Origin: Candidatus Poseidoniaceae archaeon
Lineage (GTDB): Archaea > Thermoplasmatota > Poseidoniia > Poseidoniales > Poseidoniaceae
Assembly (NCBI GenBank): GCA_022425185.1
Contig: JAKMFY010000238.1
Span: 1 to 19,921, forward strand
DNA: 19,921 bases
Direction of reading: 5' to 3'
The notes beneath the pieces were generated by a model. It searched no databases and was not told the DNA's origin. It saw only the letters and a list, made by a program, of their open reading frames with translations. This document shows, piece after piece, positions 1 to 8,125 of this stretch; the first letter of the stretch is position 1, and each line of letters opens with the position of its first letter. Both the position numbers and the translations under genes were made by a program.

Positions 1-519
1 ATCAAGCACAGCGGACTTGGTTACGAGGATGCTTGTCCGTTTGATTCAGGTTTTGAAGGGAGAGAAATCACTCGTTGGACCGAAGGAAATCCTACTTTTG
101 CGGAAGTGTTGTTGACGCCAACCCGCATCTACTGCGATCCTGTCGTCAACTTACTTCATCACCTCAAAGCGGAAAATGGGACTGTACATGATGTGCATGG
201 AATCGCTCATATCACAGGAGGGGGATTGTCCAATCTTCTGAGATTACACGATTCACTTGGATGGCATATCGATAGCCCCATGCCAATCCCTCCGGAATTT
301 GTCTGGCTTCAACAAAATGGAAACGTTACAGATTTGGAGATGCACCGTACGTTCAATATGGGATTGGGAATGGTTCTTGCAGTATCAAAGGATGCAAGTG
401 AGGAGATTCTGAATTTCCTAGCAGCAAAGGACTCTGGGGCTCAAATCATTGGCCATGTCCACGATGATGGGCACAAGGTTACACATGTAAATTCAGAAGT
501 CGTGTTTCAGCACTATTGA
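1..519 (+). CDS. purM: Phosphoribosylformylglycinamidine cyclo-ligase (AIR synthase), C-terminal part
   Basis: The frame is open from the first base, so this is the last 172 residues of a gene that starts outside the window. PurM closes the imidazole ring of formylglycinamidine ribonucleotide with ATP, giving AIR in cytosolic de novo purine synthesis. Visible family signatures are the glycine-rich segment HGIAHITGGGLSNLLRL and the later FNMGLGMVLAV, typical of the C-terminal half of the PurM/AIR synthase fold. The stretch TPTRIYCDPV before them also matches the family. The stop TGA (517-519) shares its last base with the ATG of the next gene, trm1, which suggests co-transcription and translational coupling. 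The C-terminus looks complete. Identification is firm; only the N-terminal half is missing. Confidence 0.93.
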   Translation: MKHSGLGYEDACPFDSGFEGREITRWTEGNPTFAEVLLTPTRIYCDPVVNLLHHLKAENGTVHDVHGIAHITGGGLSNLLRLHDSLGWHIDSPMPIPPEFVWLQQNGNVTDLEMHRTFNMGLGMVLAVSKDASEEILNFLAAKDSGAQIIGHVHDDGHKVTHVNSEVVFQHY

Positions 520-1907
520 TGCGGTGCGGTCAAGAAGAAGAATCGATTCCATCGACCATGGCCGATACGTTCAGCGGAGCAGATGACCCTGCTGGTTGGC
601 CAGGACATCTTTGGCTTGAAGGGCGGACAGTTGTTCATCTTCAATCGAATCAGGAGCGCCCATCTCACATGCCGAGAGGGCCTGTTGCAAAGTCTCGAAC
701 TGGTTTCATAAATCCTGCAATGGCTCCTGCTCGAACACGTTCCGTGCTCTTATTGCAAGATGCTCTTGAACATGGTTGGCTTACTGAAAACCGTCCCATT
801 CGAGCTCTTGACGCTTTATGTGCAACTGGAATTCGAGTACGGAGATGGAGAAATGAAATCGCTCCTGAATTACAAAAGCGCCTCCATATTACTGCAAATG
901 ACCTTGATTCTCAGGCGCTTGATTGGGCACTATCTTCCGTTCGAAACAACAGGACGAATGGGTCTTTCCCTGAACTTGAAGACGAGCAAATGCCGATTGA
1001 ACACATCATTGAAGACGGAATTCATTTCCAGCGTTATGATGCACGGATGGCGATGATTCAAGGCTCCTTCCAATGGATTGATCTGGACCCATTTGGCTCG
1101 CCTGTTCAATTTCTTGATACTGCAATACAAGGGCTTGGTCGCGTTGGTGTTCTGGAAGTGACTGCAACAGATACTGCAGCATTAACTGGGTCATCATCAA
1201 CTTCAGGGATGAGACGATACGGGCATAATGGAATCGTCGATCATTACGCTCATGATGATGCTGTACGAGTCTTACTCGGGACTGTTGCCACCAGTGCGGC
1301 ACGTTTAGATCGCTCAATTGAGCCCATTCTTGCTCTCTTCGATGGTCATCATGTGCGCGTCTCTGTTCTTGTTCGAAAGAGCAAATTAGGCGCAGATGAG
1401 AATCGACAACAAATGGGATGGAGAGTTCGGCATGATGACCTCCCCTACACGTTCGTAAAACATCCAAGTCCTGAACAGTTTGAACGTTCGAGTGGCCCGA
1501 TGTGGATTGGCCCTTTATGGAATGAGGATATTACAGTCAGAATGACTGAAGACCATGCGGTAACCTGTTGTTTACCAACTGAGGATGATTTGAAATCTGG
1601 CTGTGAGATGGGGCTTGAATGGAGTGATCTCGACCAAGTTTATGCTGAACGAGAATTACGAAGATCTGTTCGCTATATCTCAGATGCTTCTTCTCTGCTT
1701 TCGTCAGAACACCTTCTGTTACCCTACGATCAGATTGCTCCTTGGGCAAAGGCTGGATCAATGCCGTCTATGGTCGACCTTATTGCAGCATTAAATCAGG
1801 AGGGTTATCTCACTGCTCGTGTCCCCGACCTTAGACCATATATCGCTACAAAGGCCCCCTATGAAGCGGTCTTAGAGATGGTTCGAAAAATGGATTCAAC
1901 CGAATGA
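519..1907 (+). CDS. trm1: tRNA (guanine(26)-N(2))-dimethyltransferase Trm1
   Basis: A 462-residue protein with the features of archaeal Trm1, which uses S-adenosylmethionine to mono- or dimethylate G26 at the D-stem/anticodon-stem junction of tRNA. Recognisable parts are the N-terminal substrate region ending in TGFINPAMAPARTRSV, the SAM-binding RALDALCATGIRVRRW and NDLDSQALDWA, the catalytic-loop-like WIDLDPFGSPVQFLDTAI, and the diagnostic VTATDTAALTGS. The length is slightly above the usual 380-ish residues of archaeal enzymes. I chose the ATG at 519 because it overlaps the purM stop (TGATG); a TTG directly before it and an ATG at 558 are alternatives. The 3' end overlaps the convergent PAC2 gene by 12 bases. 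The tRNA-Arg at 9219 has a G at position 26, so it could be a substrate. Confidence 0.93.
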   Translation: MRCGQEEESIPSTMADTFSGADDPAGWPGHLWLEGRTVVHLQSNQERPSHMPRGPVAKSRTGFINPAMAPARTRSVLLLQDALEHGWLTENRPIRALDALCATGIRVRRWRNEIAPELQKRLHITANDLDSQALDWALSSVRNNRTNGSFPELEDEQMPIEHIIEDGIHFQRYDARMAMIQGSFQWIDLDPFGSPVQFLDTAIQGLGRVGVLEVTATDTAALTGSSSTSGMRRYGHNGIVDHYAHDDAVRVLLGTVATSAARLDRSIEPILALFDGHHVRVSVLVRKSKLGADENRQQMGWRVRHDDLPYTFVKHPSPEQFERSSGPMWIGPLWNEDITVRMTEDHAVTCCLPTEDDLKSGCEMGLEWSDLDQVYAERELRRSVRYISDASSLLSSEHLLLPYDQIAPWAKAGSMPSMVDLIAALNQEGYLTARVPDLRPYIATKAPYEAVLEMVRKMDSTE

Positions 1908-2648
1908 TGGATCGTTTTCAACGTCATCGTCTGGGGATGGAAGAAGTGGTGTTGAATTCTGAATGATTTCCTGAACTGAATGCTCAATTTCTCTCGCATT
2001 TTCAAGCATCTTGGAAAGTGGAATTTCAACCCCTGTCATTTCTGTGATTGCTTCGATGGCAACAGCCGCTGCGCGAACATCGGGGTACATCGGACTTGCT
2101 TCTGAAAGAAGAGCTGTAATGTCAAGATTAAGACGGTCCCCCTCGCTTAGCAAAAATCCAGTAATTCCAGAGACAATTCCTCGTTGAATCGTATTCAAAT
2201 CCATCTCTTTGAGTCGCTTTCTTGCCTTCTCAGAAGCACCCACCGCAAACAACCCCTCGCCTTGAACTTCTTTTTCCGGCTTAAGGATTCCATCAATGAT
2301 GATAAGTTGTTCAAATCCGCCTGCAGTAAACCATTCTAAAACAGTTGAGCCAAAGGCGATGTCTTGTTCTTTTTCAAACTGAATTTCAGCAGTAAAGACG
2401 CCAATGCCGTTTCCCTGATAGACTCGAACCGGGTGTCGAGGGACTTCATTTTGGATAAGAGCTACTGCTGGAAATCGTTCATCCATTACAGTGCCTAATT
2501 GGGTCAATCCAAGTGATTCAATTATGTGTGAGGCTGCGATAACTCCAACCATCCCAGCAGTGGTAAAACCACAGACTGCAACGCCCCCTGTGGTTGGATC
2601 AACTCCAGAACGAAGGACGACCTCGTATGTTCCAAACTGCTGGCTCAT
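1896..2648 (-). CDS. PAC2-family protein (proteasome assembly chaperone-like), first copy
   Basis: A 250-residue soluble protein of the PAC2 superfamily, which includes eukaryotic Pba1/Pba2 (PAC1/PAC2) and archaeal PbaA/PbaB chaperones of 20S proteasome assembly. Supporting segments are the N-terminal GGVAVCGFTTAGMVGVIAAS, the substrate-pocket-like DERFPAVALI, a glycine-containing GIVSGITGFLLSEGD, and the C-terminal YPDVRAAAVAIEAI pattern seen across the family. The C-terminal helix is followed by an acidic end finishing in SFG, which is not a clean HbYX motif, so by this criterion it resembles a PbaB-type partner. A GAGG ribosome-binding sequence lies 7 bases before the ATG. It lies 51 bases downstream of the large FG-GAP gene and overlaps trm1 at its 3' end by 12 bases. 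The exact role (proteasome chaperone or other PAC2 function) is inferred. A paralogue lies at 15500-16285. Confidence 0.82.
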   Translation of the reverse strand: MSQQFGTYEVVLRSGVDPTTGGVAVCGFTTAGMVGVIAASHIIESLGLTQLGTVMDERFPAVALIQNEVPRHPVRVYQGNGIGVFTAEIQFEKEQDIAFGSTVLEWFTAGGFEQLIIIDGILKPEKEVQGEGLFAVGASEKARKRLKEMDLNTIQRGIVSGITGFLLSEGDRLNLDITALLSEASPMYPDVRAAAVAIEAITEMTGVEIPLSKMLENAREIEHSVQEIIQNSTPLLPSPDDDVENDPSFG

Positions 2649-2683
2649 GGTTCCCCCTCATTCCTCTGGTTGACTCGTGTTAG

Positions 2684-2692
2684 AAAAATATC
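2684..2692 (-). promoter_or_regulatory. Possible TATA box / T-tract before the first PAC2 gene
   Basis: Read on the minus strand this is GATATTTTT, about 40 bases before the PAC2 ATG and just after the FG-GAP stop codon. It could be a TATA box giving a transcript start near 2664, or the T-run could help terminate the upstream transcript. The sequence alone cannot separate these roles. Confidence 0.3.
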
Positions 2693-2699
2693 ACGCTTG

Positions 2700-5600
2700 T
2701 CATTCTGTGAATTCAGACCAGTCTTCTGCGCCTTCTTCGCGGTACCACCACGTTCCATTTTCGTCTTCCCACCATTCAGTTCCATATTCATCGACTGAAA
2801 TACCATCATCTTCTTCGACGACTTCTTCAGCCTCAGGTTCTTGATGTTCTTCGATAAGGTCATTTGATTCTTCACCAGATAATTCGGAAATTAAGGAATC
2901 GCCAGGGCGCTCGATAATCTCGGGTTCTACGCTGATATTCTTATCTTCAAATTCATCTAAAGGACGACCCTCTGGCATTTCGAGAACAGGTTCGTCCTTC
3001 TCGATTGGGAAATTATCTTCTTCACCATAAAATTCGTCGTCGTCAAATCCTGCACCTGCACGACGGTTCAACATCACATAGCCAAGAATTACCAAAACGA
3101 GAAGAGCGCCCCCAAGCCCGCCATAGAGGAGAGCGTTTGAGGATTCTTTGCCATCACCATCTGTTTTTGATGTATCTTCAGGATCATCTTGTGAAGCGGT
3201 CCATTCTACAGTGCCTGAAGTCATTTCAGGTTGAAGTGAATTATATCCAGGAGATGTTGTATAAATTGAGAAACTGAGTGTTTTTACAACACCTTCATCC
3301 TTTTGTGCATTCCATATTTGATCATATGTTGGTTCAAATGAAATTGTTGCGGAACCATTGGCAGCAATGGTTACTGTTGACGGTTTTTTGAACAGTGCCG
3401 GGAGGTCTGTAGCAGTTAATTCAACTGAAATCTCGAATGGATTTGGATTGTCGATTTGGCACTCAATTGGGTCGCTATTCATCTTCTTATTGGTGAGAAT
3501 TGTTGAACTTTCACAGGCAACTGTTGCTGGTAAGAGGACTGTTGGCTTCCATTCAGGTTCAATTATGGTCGTGTTCGTTTCGTTCTCTGGAGTGTCATCT
3601 ACGTACGCGTTAAGTAACGTTGTATGCGATAATGTTCCAAACCAATTTCGGTCATTCGTTGCAACATCGAATTGTATGTATGTTGCGTTTTCAAATTCTG
3701 AAACAATCCGTATTTTGCCTTGTGAGATTGTTTCGGTTCCACTGTTGATTACGGCGTCCGATTCATTGTATGCAGCCCACGTAATAGATGTCCCTTCCAA
3801 AGAAGCCTGTTGTGCTATGTCATTCGCATCGTTCGCTGTTAGAGTAATATTGAGATCTATGTCATTGTTCGAATCTTTGTCGATATCTGTTGGACCTGAG
3901 AGAAGGGCACTGATTCCGGTACTCAGGTTGAATTCAGCTACGCTTCCTGATATTGGTTGAACATCTGTTGCCATTATATTTGCCATCGTTACATCTAAAG
4001 ACAGGTTTTCTGAATAGGTCGAACTAAAATTCAAGAAGGTTATTGCTACGATTTCATGTAAATCTGCAACATCCACAGGCGTCCATATTCCGGAACTATC
4101 GGTAGTTCCTATCAAGGTGGAGATTTCGTTTCCAGCTGTTATGACCAGTGTGAGAGGGGCATCCTCAAGTGGTGAAAATCCAGTTCCATCCTCAACAGTT
4201 GCACGTATCTCAATCTTGAGAGGTTGAGTAGATACGAGATATTGATCCGGATTTCCAGTTGTTACCGTGATGTCTAGGTTGCTTTGGAGATAGGTGTTGT
4301 TGAAGGAAACTGTCGGACCTGCGAATGGAAGTGGGAGAGATACATTATCATAAATATCTACAGCAGCAATAGCAACCCAATACTGCGATGTGTCTTCTAT
4401 TGCTTCTCCGGAAACACTTCCGTTCGAATCGGTGTAATCTGACATGACTGAGATGTTGTACGATGTTATTGAATTGGCAAGTGTTGCAACTGGAGAATAC
4501 GTTCTATCGCCTAGTTTGAAATTCTTTTCAGAGGTAAATTCGACAATCGTTTCTGTTGATGAATCGAGACTCATGTTTGAAACATAAACAAGATATTCTT
4601 CGACAAATGAATCTGCACTTAAATCCCAAGAAGCCCGAAGAGGAGTGGTTTCTGTGCTTACATCGAGATCGACAAGCCGAACATTCGTAGCATTTTCTGG
4701 AGCTGATGGATATGGTATGGTTACCGATAGGGATTGAGAAAGATTGCTTATGACCCCATAGGTGTGAGTTGAACGTACAACATATCCATAGGTTGAACCT
4801 ATGTCCACTTGGGTGTCAGTATAGTTGTTCGACCCCGACACGATATCATGGGGCGTGGTCCAATCATACGTCGACGAGGAGGACATCTTGAAAATTTGGA
4901 ACGATTGTAAATCGGGGCCGTAGCTTGACAGTTGTTGCCATTCTATGGTTACGTGATTTTCAGTAAGCGATTGAATGGATAAGACTGGTGTAGGCGGCAA
5001 GGCAAGATTCGGTGCACCTAAGGTGTAATTAGCACTGAATGAAGTAACATCAAAACTACCTGCTTTGGATGTTTCAACCGGTAATATCACAGTATAAGTT
5101 CCTGTTCCAGGAAGCATTTGTTGGTTCAGAGAATTACTCAGTGAACCAATGGTTCCTGCGCTTGTCGTAACTTGGAAGGCGATATCATAGGCAATATCCA
5201 AATCAGTAAGATTTGCGGTTCCTTTTGAATTGCTCGAAAGAGACATCATGTTGTTGACCATTTCAACGCCGTATCCATCAGAAAGGCCAGGATAGGCAGG
5301 GATACGCGGTGAAAGGGAGTCTCGTATGATATCGTTCGTATCTGAAAGAGTCAAGACCCCGATGCTCGAAATTGTGCTGCTTGAGTAGCCTTCTGCCCAA
5401 ATATCGATATTGCTGTCAACATCAACATCCACAGACAAATTGTGCCAAGCGCCAATAAAAATCCCTTGAGTGGATTCCCCTGCGAGGACAAATTGCTCCA
5501 TCAATCCGTCTCCATCTACATCTGCAAAGTGAATGTCACGCGGCTGAGACCATGGTGTAAGAGGTTCCAATGTAGGGACTCCAACGCCTGCGACACCGAT

Positions 5601-6998
5601 TGATCTAAATCCAATGTCTCCATCAATAGTTGCAGCATTGTTGTCACCAATTCCTGGATCTGGGAGGAAGAACGATGGGTTTCCGTCGTTGTCGTGATCT
5701 GCAATACTTGCGTTATCGGTAGTGATCTGGTCGTTTGTTTGAACCTGAGTCCACGATTGTCCATTATTCACGAGAATGTTTGACCCCATGCCCTTCGGTG
5801 TAATGAAGTCTGTATCTCCGTCCCCATCTACATCGCCGGGTACAGAGAATTGTGATAGATTGCGGAATTTATTGATGTTCGGATTGAGAGTAAATGTCTG
5901 TGCATCATATGTGATTTCGGTTGCATCGTTATTGTCATCTGTAACCAGAATAATCATTTGAGTACGGTTTGGAGCGAAGAAATCGCCAACATACATACTG
6001 CGTAAATTTGCTCTTCCATCCCAAAAATTCCACTTGTAAATGTCGACTGTATCTGCGGTTCTAGATGCGCTTGTAGTCCCATTGAACAAATTGAGAGCAA
6101 CGAGGCCATTCCCGCCAGAAAATCCGTGGATTGAAATAAAGTCACTAAAATTGTCTCCATTCATATCTGCTAATTTTACATCGATAGGGTTCGATGTGAT
6201 GTTTACGTTAAAGTAAGGATCGTAAGCCGTCGTAGTTGAGTTATAGTAGTGAATGCACATTGTATTATTGAATTGTCCAAATGTTACAACGTCATCAAAT
6301 GAATCGTTATTCATGTCAGCGACTCTGATTCTTTCCGATGTCTCGCAGGTTGCCGTCCAATTAGAGAGGCTGTACGTCATCGTGGTAGCATTACTTGTAA
6401 CGACAGCGAAGCCAGTACCTACTCCCGTCGAGTAATTCTGTGTTGAGAAGACAAACGCATCCGCCATGGAATCACCATTTGAATCACCCATTTCCATTTG
6501 CTGAATAGATCCTACTTGGACATATTGTGCTTCAATATTCGGCGTGTATGTGACATTGAGTTGGCTTGTTTGTAGTGAAGCATTCTTGGGAAGTAGAATA
6601 GGAGTGGGCATTCCACTGCTGTTATTGAGTTGAACTAAGTCGTACGTGTCTCCTGTTTGGAAACTGTTTTGATGAGATAAATCTCCGTAGCCAAGCCCTG
6701 AGTAACTCCAAATTGTGTTACCTTGACTGTTGTTGATGTATACGCTTCCAGGTGTTGCAGAGGCATGGGAACTGTCAACCACAAAAGATGCATCTTGATA
6801 GGTAACATTTCTCTCCAGATCAATTTCTAAAGCAAGCGAGGTATTGTTACCGTCTGATGAAATCGAGAGACTGGAGGTATTGTTTGCAAATGTGGAGACT
6901 TGCGTAGCAGAGCCTGTGGATGGAGAAACAAAGAGAACTGAAGCCAATAAAATTGAGACTAAGATAAGAGATTTTCGACGGGTTTGGGCTTCGTCCAT
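2700..6998 (-). CDS. Giant cell-surface protein: signal peptide, FG-GAP/VCBS repeats, fibronectin-III-like domains, TM helix, acidic Trp-rich tail
   Basis: A 1432-residue secreted and anchored protein. Residues 1-32 form a signal peptide (RRK followed by a hydrophobic run). Roughly residues 165-515 hold FG-GAP/VCBS-type calcium-binding repeats, with DSNGDSMAD, DMNNDSFDD, DMNGDNFSD, DVDGDGDTD, DHDNDGNPS and DVDGDGLME as successive loops, suggesting an integrin-alpha-like beta-propeller. Two fibronectin-III-like domains follow at about 670-890, then further beta-sandwich regions; a two-cysteine domain sits just before the membrane. One TM helix (about 1288-1310) leads to a 122-residue, strongly acidic cytoplasmic tail that ends in a tryptophan-rich motif. 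Many N-x-S/T sequons suggest N-glycosylation. An AGGTGAT ribosome-binding site at 7002-7008 supports the ATG. The family name and ligand are unknown; adhesion or polymer binding is an inference. Confidence 0.88.
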   Translation of the reverse strand: MDEAQTRRKSLILVSILLASVLFVSPSTGSATQVSTFANNTSSLSISSDGNNTSLALEIDLERNVTYQDASFVVDSSHASATPGSVYINNSQGNTIWSYSGLGYGDLSHQNSFQTGDTYDLVQLNNSSGMPTPILLPKNASLQTSQLNVTYTPNIEAQYVQVGSIQQMEMGDSNGDSMADAFVFSTQNYSTGVGTGFAVVTSNATTMTYSLSNWTATCETSERIRVADMNNDSFDDVVTFGQFNNTMCIHYYNSTTTAYDPYFNVNITSNPIDVKLADMNGDNFSDFISIHGFSGGNGLVALNLFNGTTSASRTADTVDIYKWNFWDGRANLRSMYVGDFFAPNRTQMIILVTDDNNDATEITYDAQTFTLNPNINKFRNLSQFSVPGDVDGDGDTDFITPKGMGSNILVNNGQSWTQVQTNDQITTDNASIADHDNDGNPSFFLPDPGIGDNNAATIDGDIGFRSIGVAGVGVPTLEPLTPWSQPRDIHFADVDGDGLMEQFVLAGESTQGIFIGAWHNLSVDVDVDSNIDIWAEGYSSSTISSIGVLTLSDTNDIIRDSLSPRIPAYPGLSDGYGVEMVNNMMSLSSNSKGTANLTDLDIAYDIAFQVTTSAGTIGSLSNSLNQQMLPGTGTYTVILPVETSKAGSFDVTSFSANYTLGAPNLALPPTPVLSIQSLTENHVTIEWQQLSSYGPDLQSFQIFKMSSSSTYDWTTPHDIVSGSNNYTDTQVDIGSTYGYVVRSTHTYGVISNLSQSLSVTIPYPSAPENATNVRLVDLDVSTETTPLRASWDLSADSFVEEYLVYVSNMSLDSSTETIVEFTSEKNFKLGDRTYSPVATLANSITSYNISVMSDYTDSNGSVSGEAIEDTSQYWVAIAAVDIYDNVSLPLPFAGPTVSFNNTYLQSNLDITVTTGNPDQYLVSTQPLKIEIRATVEDGTGFSPLEDAPLTLVITAGNEISTLIGTTDSSGIWTPVDVADLHEIVAITFLNFSSTYSENLSLDVTMANIMATDVQPISGSVAEFNLSTGISALLSGPTDIDKDSNNDIDLNITLTANDANDIAQQASLEGTSITWAAYNESDAVINSGTETISQGKIRIVSEFENATYIQFDVATNDRNWFGTLSHTTLLNAYVDDTPENETNTTIIEPEWKPTVLLPATVACESSTILTNKKMNSDPIECQIDNPNPFEISVELTATDLPALFKKPSTVTIAANGSATISFEPTYDQIWNAQKDEGVVKTLSFSIYTTSPGYNSLQPEMTSGTVEWTASQDDPEDTSKTDGDGKESSNALLYGGLGGALLVLVILGYVMLNRRAGAGFDDDEFYGEEDNFPIEKDEPVLEMPEGRPLDEFEDKNISVEPEIIERPGDSLISELSGEESNDLIEEHQEPEAEEVVEEDDGISVDEYGTEWWEDENGTWWYREEGAEDWSEFTE

Positions 6999-7001
6999 GG
7001 T

Positions 7002-7008
7002 ATCACCT
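7002..7008 (-). promoter_or_regulatory. Ribosome binding site AGGTGAT of the FG-GAP protein
   Basis: AGGTGAT on the minus strand, three bases before the ATG, matches the complement of the archaeal 16S 3' end (AUCACCU). It fixes the start of the giant surface protein at 6998. Confidence 0.7.
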
Positions 7009-7108
7009 GCAATCCATGCAGACTACCTATACTTCAAGTCGATTACGCTTCGATTGGGATGTTCAAAGTCGATATTTTCCTATCTCGGCAGATATTTTGT
7101 TTTCGTGG

Positions 7109-7117
7109 TAAATATAC
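7109..7117 (+). promoter_or_regulatory. Possible TATA box for the winged-helix/pentapeptide gene pair
   Basis: TAAATATAC resembles an archaeal TATA box and would place the transcript start near 7138, inside a run of seven G (7133-7139), about 20 bases before the ATG at 7159. The 160-base divergent gap 6999-7158 must also hold the promoter of the minus-strand FG-GAP gene, for which I see no clear box. Confidence 0.4.
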
Positions 7118-7158
7118 AAGGGTTATCAATAAGGGGGGGTTTCCTTAGATTGATACCC

Positions 7159-7659
7159 ATGGTAGCACAAGCGAAAATAATGGTCACCGCAGGTGACTTA
7201 GAAATTGACGTAAGCGGAGCAACTGTAGAAGTCGATGCACGACTCATACAAATGAGACATGATGATACATGGTCAATTGTACTCGAACGCGTAAAAGAAG
7301 CAAGAGATGCTGCTATTGAAGCAGCTATCGATGCCGCAAGAGATGCTGGTTTACCAGAACGAGGATCAGCGTTTAGATCACTCGTCGAAAATTGTGCACT
7401 CAACAAGAAGCCTGACCAAGTACTTGCTGCAATCCACTACCTTCGTGATGTAGAGAACGTACAAGATAGCCCGCCACGTGTTGTCAATCAACTCTTTTCC
7501 GATGGCGGAATAGACCCTCCTGGCAATCTATCTCTGTATCTAAACAGGCTCAGAGAACGCGGTTTACTCGAAGTACCATTTGAACATGGAGACAAGAATC
7601 GATTCGCAATCCTTACCGATGCTGGTAGGGCGCACCTCGATAAACAATCAACTTCCTGA
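7159..7659 (+). CDS. Small protein with C-terminal winged-helix-like domain
   Basis: 166 residues, not recognised by name. An N-terminal stretch of about 30 residues looks like short beta strands (DLEIDVSGATVEVDARL). An alanine-rich helix (EARDAAIEAAIDAARDAG) follows, and the C-terminal half looks helical with a final winged-helix pattern (LSLYLNRLRERGLLEVPF, then FAILTDAGRAHL), the usual helix-turn-helix-wing ending of archaeal regulators. The open frame extends upstream to 6844, but that part overlaps the divergent gene, so ATG 7159 is preferred; ATG 7180 is the next choice. Neither has a clear ribosome-binding site, so the message may be leaderless or short-leadered. The pentapeptide gene starts 7 bases after its stop. 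A DNA-binding or adaptor role is an inference. Confidence 0.7.
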   Translation: MVAQAKIMVTAGDLEIDVSGATVEVDARLIQMRHDDTWSIVLERVKEARDAAIEAAIDAARDAGLPERGSAFRSLVENCALNKKPDQVLAAIHYLRDVENVQDSPPRVVNQLFSDGGIDPPGNLSLYLNRLRERGLLEVPFEHGDKNRFAILTDAGRAHLDKQSTS

Positions 7660-7666
7660 GTGACTC

Positions 7667-8125
7667 ATGGTCATGACAGGTGGGGGAACGGGAGATCCCC
7701 GTGACGACCCAGAATCTGGAGATAACGTTGTCTTAGATTATTCATACCAAAATCACAGTAAGAGTCTCCTCCGTAAAGGTAGACACAAGGGCTCTACGTT
7801 TCGAAGAGCAATACTTGACGAGGCTGATTTAACGGAAGGGGACTTTACTGATTGTGACTTTCGTAAAGCATCGTTAGTGGAAGCAGATCTCATGAAGTCT
7901 GCTTTTGATGGTGCTGATTTTAGGGGCGCTGATTTACGGAAAGCACGATGCAATCTCTCAAACTTCAGGAATTGTAAACTCAAAGGCGCTGATTTACGAG
8001 GAATACGAGGAAAGTATGCAATCTGGCAAGGAAGTGATTGGTGGAATGCTATCGTGAATGAAGACCTTGAAAAGGCCTTGAAAAAGAAGTGGCCAAGACC
8101 TGAAGGTCATTCTGATTCATCTTGA
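7667..8125 (+). CDS. Pentapeptide-repeat protein
   Basis: 152 residues. From about residue 38 to 115 it carries tandem five-residue repeats of the A(D/N)LXX/F type: FRRAI LDEAD LTEGD FTDCD FRKAS LVEAD, then FDGAD FRGAD LRKAR and LKGAD LRGIR. Such repeats form a right-handed quadrilateral beta-helix. The helix would have about four coils, short for the family; MfpA/Qnr-type proteins are longer. The first 35 residues are polar and probably disordered; the last 35 contain SDWWNA and a basic helix that may cap the helix. There is no signal peptide, so it is cytosolic. It follows the winged-helix gene by 7 bases, with GAGTGA as a weak ribosome-binding site, and overlaps the convergent membrane protein gene by 19 bases. 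Biochemical function is unknown. ATG 7673 is an alternative start. Confidence 0.85.
   Translation: MVMTGGGTGDPRDDPESGDNVVLDYSYQNHSKSLLRKGRHKGSTFRRAILDEADLTEGDFTDCDFRKASLVEADLMKSAFDGADFRGADLRKARCNLSNFRNCKLKGADLRGIRGKYAIWQGSDWWNAIVNEDLEKALKKKWPRPEGHSDSS

Noticed and set aside
2645..2875. A lysine/asparagine-rich 76-codon minus-strand frame over the end of the FG-GAP gene
   Set aside because: Out-of-frame shadow of the acidic, Trp-rich tail, which is much better supported.
3358..3960. A 200-codon plus-strand open frame inside the giant FG-GAP gene
   Set aside because: Its serine/valine-rich sequence is what antisense reading of a beta-rich extracellular protein gives; no start signal and no family resemblance.
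6844..7158. Upstream extension of the winged-helix frame by 105 codons
   Set aside because: It overlaps the signal-peptide region and start of the divergent surface protein, and ATG 7159 is a reasonable start just after a TATA-like box.
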